This document shows positions 8,139 through 16,965 of a stretch of 64,000 bases of DNA, piece after piece. The first letter of the stretch is position 1; every line of letters starts with the position of its first letter. This stretch comes from Tindallia californiensis (GTDB lineage Bacteria; Bacillota; Clostridia; Peptostreptococcales; Tindalliaceae). Below the pieces are notes generated by a model. That model saw nothing but the letters and a program-made list of their open reading frames with translations. It was not told the DNA's origin and ran no database searches. A program made the position numbers and the translations under genes. The DNA lies in assembly GCF_900107405.1 (NCBI RefSeq), contig NZ_FNPV01000005.1, positions 124,001-188,000 on the forward strand, read 5' to 3'.

Positions 8139-9248
8139 ATGAAAAATCTTCAAAGCTTTATGTTGCTACTTAGACAATCGAATCAACTAGAGTTTGCTCA
8201 AAAAATGTTTTTTCATAACAATCTTGTCATTTTACTGTTAGCTGCATTTCTTTTTTTTGAACAACTTGTTTATGGACTGGTAGTAGTAGGATTTGAATCA
8301 GTTATAGGGAAAATTCATTTACTGACAGCCGTAATTATGTTTTTTTATGCAATGATAGCTTTTGTTATTAAAAAGCTTAATCCTAATAATATAACAATGC
8401 TCCTAAGAGTCTATGCAATTAGTTTTGGGTTAGTAGGCTTTATCATTGCTATTTTGAGATCTTTAATAGAAGCCAGCTCTCTTTTTGTAATTCCAACTGT
8501 ATATATAGCAGTGCTTTACGGGTTTGCTATGGCGTTTTACTTTAATCCTCTGACGATGCTACTTATATACTGTATGAGTAGTGGCATTCTTATCATTTTA
8601 CTACCACTCTATCAGCCACATGTATCGGAGTTGAATTATATGCAAGATATTATTGCAAATAATATCATTGCCTGGATTATTTCTAGTGTTAACTATCAGA
8701 GATTTATAAAAGTATGTAGTAAAGAAGTCGCTCTAAGAGAAATGAATCACAGGTTGAAACACCTATCATCTACCGATGTACTGACAAAGATATATAATCG
8801 TCGGAAATTGGAAGAAATGATGATCGAATTTATCAGAGAAACAGAAGTAAGGGAATGTTTCTTTTCGGTTATTTTAGTAGATATCGATCACTTCAAGAGT
8901 ATCAATGATTCCTATGGCCATGCACAAGGAGACGAAGTATTGCAAAAATTAGCGAGGTTAATACGCGAGAATCTTAGGAAAAATGATGTGATTGGTAGGT
9001 GGGGTGGTGAAGAGTTTTTGATTATTTGTCCTGAAACTTGTTTACAGGAAGCTTATCATGTTGCAGAAAAAATAAGAATTACTATCGAAAATCATTCTTT
9101 TATTCGGTCAAAAAAGATCACTGGAAGTTTTGGAGTAGCTTCTTACGAGTCAGGAGATAGTGTGCACAGTATTGTTAATAAAGCTGACCAGGCAATGTAT
9201 TATGCGAAAGAGATGGGTAGAAATGTAGTCAAGCAGTCTATACGTTGA
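8139..9248 (+). CDS. Membrane-bound diguanylate cyclase (GGDEF domain)
   Basis: Makes cyclic di-GMP from two GTP at the membrane. The N-terminal half (about residues 1-195) has five or six hydrophobic helices without an obvious known sensor domain. The C-terminal GGDEF domain starts at 'LSSTDVLTKIYNRR', has 'DIDHFKSINDSYGH' for metal/GTP binding, an active-site GGEEF signature, and an RxxD product-inhibition site (RKND) exactly five residues before it, so an active, feedback-inhibited enzyme is expected. The start chosen is the ATG preceded by GAAGGAAAG, giving 369 residues; a longer version from base 8040 would have no ribosome site. It is followed by a receiver, a CheC and a kinase gene. 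Confidence 0.88.
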   Translation: MKNLQSFMLLLRQSNQLEFAQKMFFHNNLVILLLAAFLFFEQLVYGLVVVGFESVIGKIHLLTAVIMFFYAMIAFVIKKLNPNNITMLLRVYAISFGLVGFIIAILRSLIEASSLFVIPTVYIAVLYGFAMAFYFNPLTMLLIYCMSSGILIILLPLYQPHVSELNYMQDIIANNIIAWIISSVNYQRFIKVCSKEVALREMNHRLKHLSSTDVLTKIYNRRKLEEMMIEFIRETEVRECFFSVILVDIDHFKSINDSYGHAQGDEVLQKLARLIRENLRKNDVIGRWGGEEFLIICPETCLQEAYHVAEKIRITIENHSFIRSKKITGSFGVASYESGDSVHSIVNKADQAMYYAKEMGRNVVKQSIR

Positions 9249-9367
9249 TAATTAGATACTGAGTAGACTGCTATCAATGAGTGTTATATCAGAAGAAAAC
9301 GGGTACACATTATAGGGATGACTCAGAAGTATTCATTAAAGACTTGAAAAAGCGGAGGTGCTATAGG

Positions 9368-9748
9368 ATGAAAATACTTATTATCGAAGATTCTGCACTA
9401 TATCGAAAAATTCATGCTAAACTTTTGAATAAGGTATTACCTGATGCAGAGTTAATTGCAGCAGGTGATGGATGGGAAGGGTATCAGTTATTTGAAAAGG
9501 AAGAACCGGATTATATTTTGTTGGATCTGCTAATGCCGGTAATGAGTGGTGTTGATTTTTTGAGGCTATTACGCGATAAGTATCCTGCGACTAAAAGCAA
9601 AGTCGTTGTTTTATCAGCTGATGTACAACGAGTGGTTAAAGAAGAAGTAATGGCACTTGGGGTCCTGGAGTTTATTCATAAACCCTTTACAGAAGATAAA
9701 GCTTTATACTTATCAGAAGTGATAAGGAGGAGTCGAGATGTTGAATGA
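9368..9748 (+). CDS. Stand-alone CheY-like response regulator receiver
   Basis: A single receiver domain of about 126 residues with no output domain. Visible are the acidic pair in 'IIEDSALYRK', the phospho-acceptor Asp in 'YILLDLLMPVMSG', the Ser of 'VVVLSADVQ' and the conserved Lys of 'FIHKPF'. Such proteins act through protein-protein contacts, like CheY at the flagellar motor or as phosphorelay carriers. The start is set by GGAGG at 9354-9358, nine bases from the ATG; an upstream in-frame ATG has no such site. It overlaps the CheC gene by 11 bases, which points to that phosphatase as its partner. Confidence 0.87.
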   Translation: MKILIIEDSALYRKIHAKLLNKVLPDAELIAAGDGWEGYQLFEKEEPDYILLDLLMPVMSGVDFLRLLRDKYPATKSKVVVLSADVQRVVKEEVMALGVLEFIHKPFTEDKALYLSEVIRRSRDVE

Positions 9749-10391
9749 GCTTCAAAAGGAAGCATTAAGAGAACATATGAATATATATGTCGGGCAGGCA
9801 GCAAGTCTTCTTTCGGACATGCTTCGAAAAAAAATCACACTTACAACACCAGAATTATTTATACTTTCAAAATCACAGAATGATCGTGCTATCTATGAAA
9901 AAATGAAACCCTCTTTTTTTAATAGTCATGTAGTAGTGTCTACGTTGAAATTCGGGTCTGTTTTTTCAGGAAATGCTCAGCTTATATTTCCAAGAGATAA
10001 GTCTCAATGGTTGGTAAAACTTGTTTTAGGCGAAATAGAAGATGCAGGAGATGTGTCTGAAGCTTTAGCACACGAAGAATTAACAGATACAGATTTTGAT
10101 GCCATTAGAGAAATAGGTAATGTCATACTAAATTCAATCGTGGGTGCTCTAGGAAACTTACTAGAGGTAAAACTGGACTATTCACTTCCAGAAGTACAGA
10201 CTTTTTTTTATCCGGAACAAGAAGGGGAACTGTTTGAAGGAAAAGATCCTCATGTACTTATTATTAACAATTCTTTTTCAATAGAAGAATTCGAAACCCA
10301 AGGTGCCATCCTAATTGTTTTAGGATTAGATTCTATAGTGGAATTAACGGCCAAAATCAACGAAATATTATTGGATTTGGAGGATATATAA
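9738..10391 (+). CDS. cheC: CheC-type phosphatase of a CheY-like regulator
   Basis: CheC/CheX/FliY-family proteins dephosphorylate CheY-P. Two active-site helices are visible and both follow the family consensus [D/S]-x3-E-x2-N-x22-P. The second (from 'DAIREIGN', about residue 122) fits exactly, with the proline 22 residues after the Asn. The first (from 'EALREHMN', near the N-terminus) fits except for Glu in the first position. Length (217 residues) is normal for CheC. The gene overlaps the receiver gene upstream and abuts the kinase gene downstream, so the three are probably one functional module. I see no CheD next to it. Confidence 0.85.
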   Translation: MLNELQKEALREHMNIYVGQAASLLSDMLRKKITLTTPELFILSKSQNDRAIYEKMKPSFFNSHVVVSTLKFGSVFSGNAQLIFPRDKSQWLVKLVLGEIEDAGDVSEALAHEELTDTDFDAIREIGNVILNSIVGALGNLLEVKLDYSLPEVQTFFYPEQEGELFEGKDPHVLIINNSFSIEEFETQGAILIVLGLDSIVELTAKINEILLDLEDI

Positions 10392-12389
10392 GTGTTGCAA
10401 AAAATGCTAGATAAAGTGAATATTGGTATTATATTATTGGATGAGGAGCTTTCTATAAGGTTTTGGAACGGATGGTTAGAAGCATATAGCGGTATTCAAA
10501 AGGAATCTGTATTAGAAAAAAACATTATGACGGTTCTTCCTGTTCTTAAAAACACTTACTATCAATCTATGCTTAAAAACACCCTGACTAATCATCAAAA
10601 TATGTTTTTTTCAGGCGCTTTTCATCCAGTGTTTATTGAACCTAGCCCTTCAAAAGGTATCGTTAAGCAAAACTTACAAATAGAACCGGTCGTCGAAAAC
10701 AGTGATGTTTGGATTATGTTGCAAATTGAAGATATCACAAATCAATATCGTAGGGTCCAGACGTTAAATGAAAAAATAAAATTTATTAGAGAAACTCAGG
10801 AAGCATTAAAAATCAGTGAAGAAAAATCAAGAAAACATGCAAAAGAAGCTAAAAAAGCCAATGAAGCTAAAAGTCAGTTTCTGGCACATATGAGTCACGA
10901 GATAAGAACACCCTTAAATGGAGTTGTTGGATTTCTTGAACTGTTAAAATCTACGCCTTTAACGAATAAGCAAAATGAATACCTTGATAATGCTCAAATT
11001 TCCGCAATATCATTACTAACTATTGTTAATGATATATTGGACTTTTCAAAGATTGAAGCAAATAAAATGACCTTGGATTTAGTGCCTTCAAACTTAGCTG
11101 TTATTTGCAAAGAATCTATAGAGATGTTTAGATACCAAGCAAAAAAGAAAGGATTGCAATTAGCATTAGAGTTTGACCCTAATGCGGTTCGTAATGTTCT
11201 GGTTGACCCAGTACGACTCAAACAGATATTGATAAATTTGGTGGGAAATGCGGTAAAATTCACAACAGATGGATCTGTTATACTTAAAGTTAGCTATGCT
11301 TCGATAGAAAAAAGAAAAGGCTGCTATTTATTCGAAGTAATTGATACGGGAATTGGAATTTCTGAGAATCAATCACAGCGAATTTTTGATGTGTTTACTC
11401 AAGCGAACAATTCTACTACTCGTGAATATGGAGGCACAGGGCTTGGTCTTGTCATATCGAATCATTTAGCGCATTTGATGAGCAGTAAGATTAAGATGAA
11501 TAGCAAACTAGGAGAGGGGTCGTGTTTCTATTTTGAATTAATCTTAAATGAATCTATCGAAGCGCAAATTGCTGATCAAAAAGTCAATAACCAGAAAACA
11601 AGTGAGAAAAGATCAGAAGAATCATTTACGGAGGAAATATCCATATTAATCGTTGATGATGTTTTAATGAACATTGAGCTGGTGACGGCAATGATTCAAA
11701 ATATCGTTCCAAGTGCTTCTGTCACCTATGCAACAAATGGTAGACAAGCAATAAATTATTTGAAAAATAATCATTATGACTTAGCTCTGATGGATGTTCA
11801 AATGCCGTTGATGGATGGAATTGAAGTGACAAAAGAATACAAGCAATTTGAACGCGATGGTGGCAGTCATGTTCCCATTATTGCGCTAAGTGCCGGGGTA
11901 ACAGAATCAGAAAAGAAAAGCTGCAAAGAGGCAGGAATGGATGATTTTCTTGAAAAACCTATAAATCAAAGCCAGTTAACAAAGGTGCTGAAAAAGCATA
12001 TCGTTATTAACACAGCTCCTTTTTCTCAGGTGGAAAATCATAAAAAATTAGGTCATCATTTTAATATTGAGCGGTTACAGAACCAATTATCCTATAATCA
12101 AGAGTCGCTTCAGATAATAATCGATACAGCGCTTGCTCATTTTCCTGAAGCCATATATAATTTAAAAGAGGCAATAAAGAGAAAAGATCAAGAAAACATT
12201 CGGATTATAATTCATGCGTTGAAAGGAACGTCGATGAACCTTTCGATGGATCGAATGGTAAGTATGTTGTTAGAAATTGAGAACGTTTTAAGAAAAGAAC
12301 CTGAACATTACTGGGATGATCTAAAGAAATGGATTTTCGAATTGGAAATTGAATGGAATATTGTAAGACAAATGATGGTGAACGATTAA
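10392..12389 (+). CDS. Soluble hybrid histidine kinase: PAS, HisKA, HATPase, receiver, Hpt
   Basis: Cytosolic sensor kinase without a transmembrane segment. Domains in order: an N-terminal PAS-like domain (about 1-120), a short coiled coil, HisKA with the phospho-acceptor His169 in 'SHEIRTPLNG', HATPase with the N box 'LVGNAVKFT', 'DTGIGI' and 'GGTGLGL', a receiver (about 415-535) with the Asp in 'LALMDVQMPLMDG', and a C-terminal Hpt domain with the His of 'HALKGTSMN'. It can thus run an internal His-Asp-His relay, and the adjacent stand-alone receiver is the likely final acceptor. The GTG start is eight bases from GGAGG and directly follows the CheC stop. The signal sensed is unknown. Confidence 0.87.
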   Translation: MLQKMLDKVNIGIILLDEELSIRFWNGWLEAYSGIQKESVLEKNIMTVLPVLKNTYYQSMLKNTLTNHQNMFFSGAFHPVFIEPSPSKGIVKQNLQIEPVVENSDVWIMLQIEDITNQYRRVQTLNEKIKFIRETQEALKISEEKSRKHAKEAKKANEAKSQFLAHMSHEIRTPLNGVVGFLELLKSTPLTNKQNEYLDNAQISAISLLTIVNDILDFSKIEANKMTLDLVPSNLAVICKESIEMFRYQAKKKGLQLALEFDPNAVRNVLVDPVRLKQILINLVGNAVKFTTDGSVILKVSYASIEKRKGCYLFEVIDTGIGISENQSQRIFDVFTQANNSTTREYGGTGLGLVISNHLAHLMSSKIKMNSKLGEGSCFYFELILNESIEAQIADQKVNNQKTSEKRSEESFTEEISILIVDDVLMNIELVTAMIQNIVPSASVTYATNGRQAINYLKNNHYDLALMDVQMPLMDGIEVTKEYKQFERDGGSHVPIIALSAGVTESEKKSCKEAGMDDFLEKPINQSQLTKVLKKHIVINTAPFSQVENHKKLGHHFNIERLQNQLSYNQESLQIIIDTALAHFPEAIYNLKEAIKRKDQENIRIIIHALKGTSMNLSMDRMVSMLLEIENVLRKEPEHYWDDLKKWIFELEIEWNIVRQMMVND

Positions 12390-12415
12390 GAACGTTGCCG
12401 AAAGGAGAACTGAAT

Positions 12416-13177
12416 GTGTGGTTGTTGGTTTTTATTACTGGTCTTTTAATTGGGTCTTTTATAAATGTGTGTGTTCATAGATTACCTAAGGATGAATCTA
12501 TTGTGTTTCCGTCATCGCGCTGTCCATCCTGCAAAATGAAATTACGTTCAATTGATTTAGTACCTGTTATTAGCTGGTTATTTTTGAAAGGAAAATGTCG
12601 TTTTTGTAATAAATCTATCTCTTCTCGATATCCATTAGTCGAGTTGTTAACGGGATTTTTAGTGACTCTCGTATATATGGAAACAGGGGTTAGCATGCAT
12701 TTTATCTTTTACTCCATCATCACTTTTTTGCTGATTGTAATTGTTTTTATTGATCTGGATCATCAAATCATTCCTGATGGTGTTAATTTAATTATTGCAC
12801 TGTTAGGAACGCTGTATTCGATATACATTTTTTATGAAACTAGGAGTCCGGTTTTATTAAACTCCCTAGGAGGAATACTCTTGGGAGGTGGATTCTTTTT
12901 GCTTATTGCTATTCTCTCGAAGGGTGGCATGGGTGGAGGTGATATAAAGCTAATGGCTGCTCTGGGGATATGGTTTGGATGGCAAGGAATTCTAATGGTA
13001 ACTTTTTTATCTTTTCTAATTGGTGGAATCTATGCTATTGGGCTAATGCTTATCAGAAATAAAGGGCGTAAAGATATGGTTCCCTTCGGTCCATTTATTG
13101 CTTTGGCTGCGTTCCTGACATTCCTTTATGAACCATATTTATTGCTATGGTATTTAGATAGATTTATAAACATATAG
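12416..13177 (+). CDS. pilD: Prepilin peptidase / N-methyltransferase
   Basis: Polytopic membrane aspartyl protease that cleaves the leader of type IV prepilins and methylates the new N-terminus. The N-terminal cytoplasmic loop has two CxxC pairs ('CPSC' and 'CRFC'), as in the bifunctional PilD group. The two catalytic aspartates are in 'IDLDHQIIPD' and in the GxGD-type motif 'MGGGDIK'. Six or seven hydrophobic helices follow. The start is GTG, eight bases after GGAG; an upstream in-frame ATG lies inside the kinase gene and lacks a ribosome site. At about 253 residues the length is normal. The substrates are presumably the pseudopilins encoded just downstream. Confidence 0.92.
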   Translation: MWLLVFITGLLIGSFINVCVHRLPKDESIVFPSSRCPSCKMKLRSIDLVPVISWLFLKGKCRFCNKSISSRYPLVELLTGFLVTLVYMETGVSMHFIFYSIITFLLIVIVFIDLDHQIIPDGVNLIIALLGTLYSIYIFYETRSPVLLNSLGGILLGGGFFLLIAILSKGGMGGGDIKLMAALGIWFGWQGILMVTFLSFLIGGIYAIGLMLIRNKGRKDMVPFGPFIALAAFLTFLYEPYLLLWYLDRFINI

Positions 13178-13244
13178 GTGCTTAGATATATGGTTTAGCG
13201 AATCTGATCATTTGAAAACATCTTAAATGTGTGGTGGATTTGTT

Positions 13245-13691
13245 ATGAAATTTCGGGCAAGAAGTAATAAGGACGGAGTTACATTGATAGAGCTCATAGT
13301 CGTTATTTTTATAATAGGCTTGCTTTTTTCAATAGCTCTACCTAATGCACAAGCAATCTATCAACGAACGATATTAAGAAATTCGGCTCATGAGCTGGAA
13401 AGTGCATTGCAAATGGCAAGACAGCTGAGTATGGATGAGTCTAAATCCTATGAAGTTTTCTTATCCAAAGATCGATTTAGTATTCGTGAATCAATAGCTT
13501 TTGGCCAGCGTATCCATATATGGGATTTGCCTCAGGGTGTAGAAAGAGCTGAAACATCAGATTTGCGAATTTCATTTAACCGAAGAGGTGTGACGAATTA
13601 TGGTAAATTTACGTTAAGGAACAAGGACGACAGGATCGATATAGAAATACATATAGGTTCAGGTCGAATCGTTATCTCTGATGTTTATTAA
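13245..13691 (+). CDS. Type IV pseudopilin (GspH/FimT-like)
   Basis: Small pilin-like protein with a prepilin cleavage site: a short basic leader ending in 'DG', then 'VTLIELIVVIFIIGLL' with the conserved Glu at mature position +5. Only one hydrophobic helix is present, followed by a small globular domain rich in beta-strand patterns. It would be cleaved by the neighbouring PilD. The ATG at 13245 is chosen because a GGTGG-like site lies just upstream of it; an in-frame ATG at 13227 has none. About 148 residues is typical of minor pilins that prime or cap the fibre. Confidence 0.82.
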   Translation: MKFRARSNKDGVTLIELIVVIFIIGLLFSIALPNAQAIYQRTILRNSAHELESALQMARQLSMDESKSYEVFLSKDRFSIRESIAFGQRIHIWDLPQGVERAETSDLRISFNRRGVTNYGKFTLRNKDDRIDIEIHIGSGRIVISDVY

Positions 13692-13736
13692 TAGGATGAA
13701 TACGGAAAAGATTAATCTTTTTAAAGGGGTGTACTT

Positions 13737-14528
13737 TTGGAGAAGTTAGAAAAACTTAGAACAGAAATTGATAAACTAGATAAGGATATTGCGGTCCTTT
13801 TAGAAAAAAGATTTAAGGTTTCAATGCACATTATAAAGCAAAAAAAAGAAGAAAAATTGCCGCTTTTTCATCCAGAAAGAGAAAACGAAGTTATTAATAG
13901 AGTGTGTTCTTATGTATCTGACGAACGTTTTATTGAGGAAATAAAATGCATTCAAAATTTAATTATTCGAATGAGTCGCCAAGTGCAGTCTAAATATATG
14001 TTTCAAAAACATATATTTATTACTGGTTTTATGGGGAGTGGAAAAACGTCAATTGCTAAAAAAGTAGCGGACATGCTTGCGATGAATATTGTTGAGATGG
14101 ACTCTGAGATAGAGCAAAGATGCAATCAGTCTATCAGCGATATTTTTCATATGAAAGGCGAAGGTTTTTTTAGAGAAATGGAGCATGCCCTGTTAAATGA
14201 AATTACTGAATCGGATGTGAAATCCGTCGTAAGCACTGGTGGAGGGATTGTTCTTAAAGAAAGCAATGTTCATTTATTGAAAAAGCATGGAATTGTTATA
14301 TGGCTGAAAGCTACTCCAAAAGATATTTTTTCGAGATTATCCAATGACGCTCAAAGACCTTTATTGAAGGATAATATGTCTATTGAAAGGATTGAAAAGA
14401 TGATGAATGAAAGAGACTCTGCTTACCGTCAAGTAGCTGATTTCTCAATTCAAACAAGCCATGAAAAAATCGATGATATTGCATTAGAAATTGTGAAGTT
14501 TTTAGGAAGTGTACAAGATGACAAGTAA
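13737..14528 (+). CDS. aroK: Chorismate mutase - shikimate kinase fusion
   Basis: Two enzymes of aromatic amino acid synthesis in one chain. Residues 1-85 form an AroQ-type chorismate mutase helix bundle ('LRTEIDKLDKDIAVLLEKR', then 'HPEREN'), which converts chorismate to prephenate. From about residue 92 follows a complete shikimate kinase with the P-loop GFMGSGKTS (about 97-105), the shikimate-binding Asp of 'EMDSEIE', 'FFREME', the 'STGGG' motif and the lid Arg of 'RPLL'. The start is TTG with AAAGGGGTG upstream. The next gene, aroE, overlaps its end by 11 bases, so the pair makes shikimate-3-phosphate from dehydroshikimate. It lies in the middle of a pilin gene group, which is an unusual place. 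Confidence 0.88.
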   Translation: MEKLEKLRTEIDKLDKDIAVLLEKRFKVSMHIIKQKKEEKLPLFHPERENEVINRVCSYVSDERFIEEIKCIQNLIIRMSRQVQSKYMFQKHIFITGFMGSGKTSIAKKVADMLAMNIVEMDSEIEQRCNQSISDIFHMKGEGFFREMEHALLNEITESDVKSVVSTGGGIVLKESNVHLLKKHGIVIWLKATPKDIFSRLSNDAQRPLLKDNMSIERIEKMMNERDSAYRQVADFSIQTSHEKIDDIALEIVKFLGSVQDDK

Positions 14529-15387
14529 TCGAATTACCGGTAAAACAAAGCTAATAGCTCTACTGGGCAATCCGGTTTGTCAAAGCGTATCTCCTGAAAT
14601 ACATAATTTAGCATTTGAGTTTCATGGACTAAATTACACGTATATGGCTTTTCGAGTGGAAAAAGATCAATTAGAAAAAGCGGTTGAAGGCTTAAAATCT
14701 TTAGATGCTACGGGCTTCAATGTAACAATGCCTTACAAAGAACTCGTTCTTTCTTATTTAGACGAGATAACAGAAGAAGCCCGTTTATGCAATGCCGTAA
14801 ACACTGTTTTTAATAAAAACGGAAAGCTGATTGGTCATAATACCGATGGGAAAGGATTTCTTTTATCTTTAGAAAAACAACATATAATAGCCGAAGGAAA
14901 TAAGTTTGTTGTACTAGGTGCAGGGGGAGCTTCAAGAAGTATTGTGATGCAATTGGCGTTGGAAGGAGCTACCGAAATTGTGATTTTCAATCGCAGCAAA
15001 CCCGCAGCATTAAATTTAATGCGTTGCGTTAAAGAAAACTTCCCAAAGTGTCATATCACATACTTTGAAATAGAGATGGATCTTATTAAGCTTCAATGTC
15101 AAGATGCTACCGCTTTAATAAATACAACGAGTATTGGGATGGGTGAATATATAGGGCAATCAATTATTACAGATATAGATGTATTTCATTCAGATTTAAC
15201 CGTTGTCGATATTATTTATGCACCTGCTAAAACAAAACTCCTCCAATTAGCCGAAGCTTCAGGATGTAATATCTTGAATGGATTAGGAATGATTATAGGA
15301 CAAGGTGCTTTAGCCTTTAAGATTTGGACTGGTCACGAAATGCCGATGCAACTTATTAATGATTATCTTGTCAAAAAAAGCAATTGA
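14518..15387 (+). CDS. aroE: Shikimate dehydrogenase
   Basis: NADPH-dependent reduction of 3-dehydroshikimate to shikimate. Motifs visible are 'NPVCQSVSPEIHN' at the N-terminus (substrate binding), the catalytic Lys of 'NVTMPYKE', 'HNTDGKGF' with the catalytic Asp, the nucleotide-binding loop 'VLGAGGASRS', and 'NGLGMIIGQGALAF' near the C-terminus. The length of about 289 residues is normal. The ATG eight bases after AGGAAG is preferred over a GTG nine bases upstream. It overlaps the upstream kinase fusion and is probably co-translated with it. Confidence 0.92.
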   Translation: MTSNRITGKTKLIALLGNPVCQSVSPEIHNLAFEFHGLNYTYMAFRVEKDQLEKAVEGLKSLDATGFNVTMPYKELVLSYLDEITEEARLCNAVNTVFNKNGKLIGHNTDGKGFLLSLEKQHIIAEGNKFVVLGAGGASRSIVMQLALEGATEIVIFNRSKPAALNLMRCVKENFPKCHITYFEIEMDLIKLQCQDATALINTTSIGMGEYIGQSIITDIDVFHSDLTVVDIIYAPAKTKLLQLAEASGCNILNGLGMIIGQGALAFKIWTGHEMPMQLINDYLVKKSN

Positions 15388-15471
15388 CATTAGGGCTTCT
15401 TGAAGATAAATGAAATACTAAGAAAACACGAGTAAATGGAAGAAAATCTACGATGAAATAGGGAGGATCAA

Positions 15472-15843
15472 ATGATTTGTTCGAATAATCGACAAGGATT
15501 TGCGTTTGTTGAAGTAATGATTTCATTGCTTATCATCTGCTTGCTTTTGATGGTATCGTTGGAGGTTTTCGGTCAAACGATGCTTATTAAGGAGAGGTCT
15601 TCCAGTTCTTATCGTTTAACGAATCAGGTCTACAGTCAAATGGAGCAGGTAATAGCTGGTGTTTCTTTTGATGGGATTGATCAAATGACATCGTTAGAAA
15701 ATACCGAAACCTTTTTTACTACTTGTGTAACGGCTAAATGTAATGAAACAGACCTTGAATATAGGTTGATTGCGATTAGATATCATGCGGAGCAGCCTTG
15801 GAATGACAAGAGGTATTATTATGTTGTTGATGATAATGAGTAG
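15472..15843 (+). CDS. Type IV pseudopilin (PilV/GspI-like)
   Basis: A 123-residue minor pilin. The N-terminus has a short polar leader 'NNRQG' followed by 'FAFVEVMISLLIICLLLM', the prepilin cleavage site with Glu at +5 of the mature chain and a single hydrophobic helix. The rest is a small polar domain with two Cys in 'TTCVTAKC' that could form a disulphide. A GGGAGGATC site precedes the ATG. It overlaps the next pilin gene by 23 bases. The assignment to the PilV/GspI type rests on size and order only. Confidence 0.8.
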   Translation: MICSNNRQGFAFVEVMISLLIICLLLMVSLEVFGQTMLIKERSSSSYRLTNQVYSQMEQVIAGVSFDGIDQMTSLENTETFFTTCVTAKCNETDLEYRLIAIRYHAEQPWNDKRYYYVVDDNE

Positions 15844-16381
15844 AAGCAAGAGGTTAAACTCTAAGGGATTAACACTGATTGAGGTAATCCTTTCTTTTGC
15901 AATGATGACGTTGCTAGTTGCAACAATGGTTACAGGCAGTACTTTCATTACGAAACACAACAAGGCTCAAATGAGACAATTAAGATATGAACAAAATATC
16001 AGGTACGCAGTGATAGCGATTGACAAACGTTTTCAACAAAGCAATAGGCAGGAGTTATACTATCAGTCAGACCAGCAACTTTTTACTAGTAACGTCTATG
16101 ATAATGTTAAGGATGAGTGGAGATTTGTATACTTTCAGTTTGACGGCGCTTTCACAGATAGAAAAAATACCTGGCTGTATTTTCACAAGGATTCAAATTC
16201 ATTAAGAGTTAATCTCAATGGAGAACACAATGTCTTAGCATCAGGAATTGATCGAATTGAAATTGAAGAAATTGAAAATAACCGTTTGGTTTGTCTGAGG
16301 GTTTTTTGTTCTGCATCTGATTATAGTGCTTCTATAGATATAAGAATTAGTCCCCTATGGAGGAAATATGACAAAATATAA
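15821..16381 (+). CDS. Type IV pseudopilin (PilW/GspJ-like)
   Basis: Minor pilin of about 186 residues with the leader ending 'NSKG' and the mature start 'LTLIEVILSFAMMTLLVATMV', again with Glu at +5. The start is uncertain: an ATG at 15821 has AAGAGG eight bases upstream inside the previous gene, while ATGs at 15830 and 15836 would give a more typical short leader. It overlaps the previous pilin gene and the next gene, so the group is likely translated as a coupled set. The body has the mixed polar/aromatic pattern of GspJ-type proteins. Confidence 0.78.
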   Translation: MLLMIMSRSKRLNSKGLTLIEVILSFAMMTLLVATMVTGSTFITKHNKAQMRQLRYEQNIRYAVIAIDKRFQQSNRQELYYQSDQQLFTSNVYDNVKDEWRFVYFQFDGAFTDRKNTWLYFHKDSNSLRVNLNGEHNVLASGIDRIEIEEIENNRLVCLRVFCSASDYSASIDIRISPLWRKYDKI

Positions 16382-16946
16382 TTCAAAAGGATATATCAGC
16401 ATCATCTGCTTGTTAATAGGTTCTAGTGTGATCGCTTTATCCTTATCGATTATGTCATTACATATCAATGATTACTATTTACAACAGTCTTCGTTCCATA
16501 GGGTCAAGGCACAATATTTAGCTGAATCTGCATTTATTCTAACGATGCACCACTTGTTTCTATGGTCAGAAGATGCGATACACACATATATTGATATGGC
16601 TAACGATAAAAATAAGGCGGCACCATTATTAGAAGTGCATCTTGAAAAGCACTTTATTCCAAAACTTTCTTCTATGGAAAATGAAATTAGTAAACAAATG
16701 AAAGAGGCTTTTTCTGAATACGAGCATGAACACGGATTTGACGTTTCGATATCAGTTGCAACAGATAGAAAAACGCTTATGATAAATGTCCATGGGTATT
16801 ATGAAAATGCAAGGGTTTTTCTGGAAGGAAGGGCAAAAATGCCGTTAATCGTAAATGAACATCATAAATCAGAAGAAGGCTGGGATTCAATAATCATACA
16901 AGCACTATATTTAGAATCACTTGTGCAAGGTTATCCCAAAATATAA
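16368..16946 (+). CDS. PilX/GspK-like pilus protein, poorly conserved
   Basis: A 192-residue protein starting 'MTKYNSKG' followed by the hydrophobic helix 'YISIICLLIGSSVIALSLS'. The place and character fit the PilX N-terminal type of pilus proteins, which lack the +5 Glu, and 'KAQYLAESAFILT' resembles the 'A-x-x-A-AEA' stretch after the helix in that family. The remainder is mostly helical and charged. It is the fourth pilin-like gene of the group and overlaps the previous one by 14 bases. The function is inferred from context and the N-terminus. Confidence 0.6.
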   Translation: MTKYNSKGYISIICLLIGSSVIALSLSIMSLHINDYYLQQSSFHRVKAQYLAESAFILTMHHLFLWSEDAIHTYIDMANDKNKAAPLLEVHLEKHFIPKLSSMENEISKQMKEAFSEYEHEHGFDVSISVATDRKTLMINVHGYYENARVFLEGRAKMPLIVNEHHKSEEGWDSIIIQALYLESLVQGYPKI

Positions 16947-16965
16947 AAATCAAGGGGGAAGAATG

